Assembly (NCBI GenBank): GCA_024509875.1
Contig: JAMPIV010000590.1
Location: 356,954 to 420,953, forward strand
DNA from: Oreohelix idahoensis
Taxonomy: Eukaryota; Mollusca; Gastropoda; Stylommatophora; Oreohelicidae
Direction of reading: 5' to 3'
DNA length: 64,000 nt
The translations under genes and the position numbers were made by a program. Positions within the stretch are counted from its first letter, which is position 1, and each line of letters opens with the position of its first letter. Of this stretch, positions 63,335 to 64,000 are shown piece by piece. The notes beneath the pieces were generated by a model. The model did no database searches. It was given only the letters and a program-made list of their open reading frames with translations, and was not told the origin of the DNA.

Positions 63335-63830
63335 GGGGTCCAAATGGGGCAGTGATGCGCAATACAAGACTCAACATGTCTCTTAGCCTCTCCTGCCCAA
63401 GTCTACCTCACCTACTCGTGGTGGACCCCGTTATACCCAGTAATCTTGCCGAAGGTTGGGTATCAACCCCAGCGGGAGGCAAGATGGGACAGCAAACGAG
63501 GTAAAGGCAAAATCAAATCCCCCAGCCAGAGGGGGAGGCATGAGCACACTCTGCCTTAAGAAACAGGTGCTGAAGTCAGATGTACCAGGCCAGGAGGCGC
63601 ACCAGCAACCATGGTACCATGCAACCCGCTTTGGTTTAATATGTCTACACAACAGATGTCAAAAAATTATCGTTATGGTGCTCGCCCTGTGAAGTCCCTC
63701 CAGGCAGGAGCAGTGCCGGATTCTGAGCCTCGACAGAATCCACCCTCAGCTACTGGAGGTCTCCTTAGTCCGCCAAATGGAGCCAGGAGGCGGAAGGAGA
63801 AAGTAACTGGCCAACCAGATAAGACGATGG
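63335..63830. other. unassigned, GC-richer sequence
   Basis: The composition (GGGGGAGGCATGAGC, GGAGCCAGGAGGCGGAAGG) resembles the 5' untranslated part of a LINE, but no coding motif is present before the window ends. Confidence 0.3.
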
Positions 63831-63990
63831 CCCCTCTGCTTAAAAACCAAACACCAACCCCCAAACCCCCCAAAACACACACCCTCACCCCCCCACAACA
63901 CCACCCCCCCATCCCCACCCCCCATCCCCCACTCCCCCCCCTCCCCCCCCCCCCCCACCACCCCAATCTCCCCCCAAACCAACATCAACA
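63831..63990 (+). repeat. C-rich low-complexity sequence
   Basis: CCCCCA-type sequence with long C runs (63936-63956). The open frames in it are artefacts. Confidence 0.9.
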
Positions 63991-64000
63991 AAATACACCA

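Overview
This window is metazoan, repeat-dense, intron-type nuclear DNA in which I find no convincing host gene. Almost every recognisable stretch is a transposable element, a piece of one, or a simple repeat. The mixture (Penelope-like retroelement, Ty3/Gypsy-class LTR elements with integrase upstream of reverse transcriptase, endonuclease/RT-type LINE tails, tRNA-derived SINEs, hAT, mariner and Tc1 DNA transposons) suggests an invertebrate, most likely a lophotrochozoan such as a gastropod mollusc. That placement is inference from element types, not from a marker gene.

Left part (1-11.4 kb): a Penelope-like RT frame runs leftwards off the window edge. About 300 bp upstream of its start codon sits a full-length LTR retrotransposon (1989-11440) with 1.5 kb, nearly identical LTRs, a 5-bp target duplication (ATCCT) and a Gmr1-like pol order: protease, integrase, reverse transcriptase, RNase H. 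Its frame breaks all lie at runs of A.

11.4-33 kb: a hAT-like non-autonomous element with a 54-bp minisatellite invaded by a LINE tail; clustered SINEs; a 5'-truncated LINE carrying an intact RT frame (17487-19075); a 132-bp satellite; a 4.2 kb hAT element (21724-25960, TSD ATCTATAG) split by an almost intact mariner (22611-23953); and more LINE and SINE debris.

33-40 kb: a Tc1-like transposon (33201-38600) whose left inverted repeat is split by an internally deleted Gmr1-like element (33220-36998, TSD TCAAG), which itself holds a SINE (TSD GTTACACAGC).

40-56 kb: microsatellites, LINE ends, a 3 kb solo LTR (41619-44647) with a hAT MITE in it, a second copy of the truncated LINE (45621-46746), a 222-bp MITE, a foldback repeat with a hammerhead-like motif, and a four-level nest: hAT (49249-55122) containing a solo LTR (49976-55031) containing another solo LTR (52356-54576) containing a SINE.

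56-64 kb: on the minus strand, a second, different Gmr1-like element (about 56775-63334) with 128-bp terminal repeats and gag, protease, integrase, RT and RNase H in that order, inserted beside the polypurine tract and LTR start of yet another element. The last 150 bp are C-rich low-complexity sequence.

The elements do not work together as a pathway. They form a layered insertion record: target duplications let the order of events be read. The main biological interest is the presence of three distinct integrase-before-RT type LTR elements, or their gag, in one 64 kb window, and a SINE that shares its 3' end with a LINE present in the same window.
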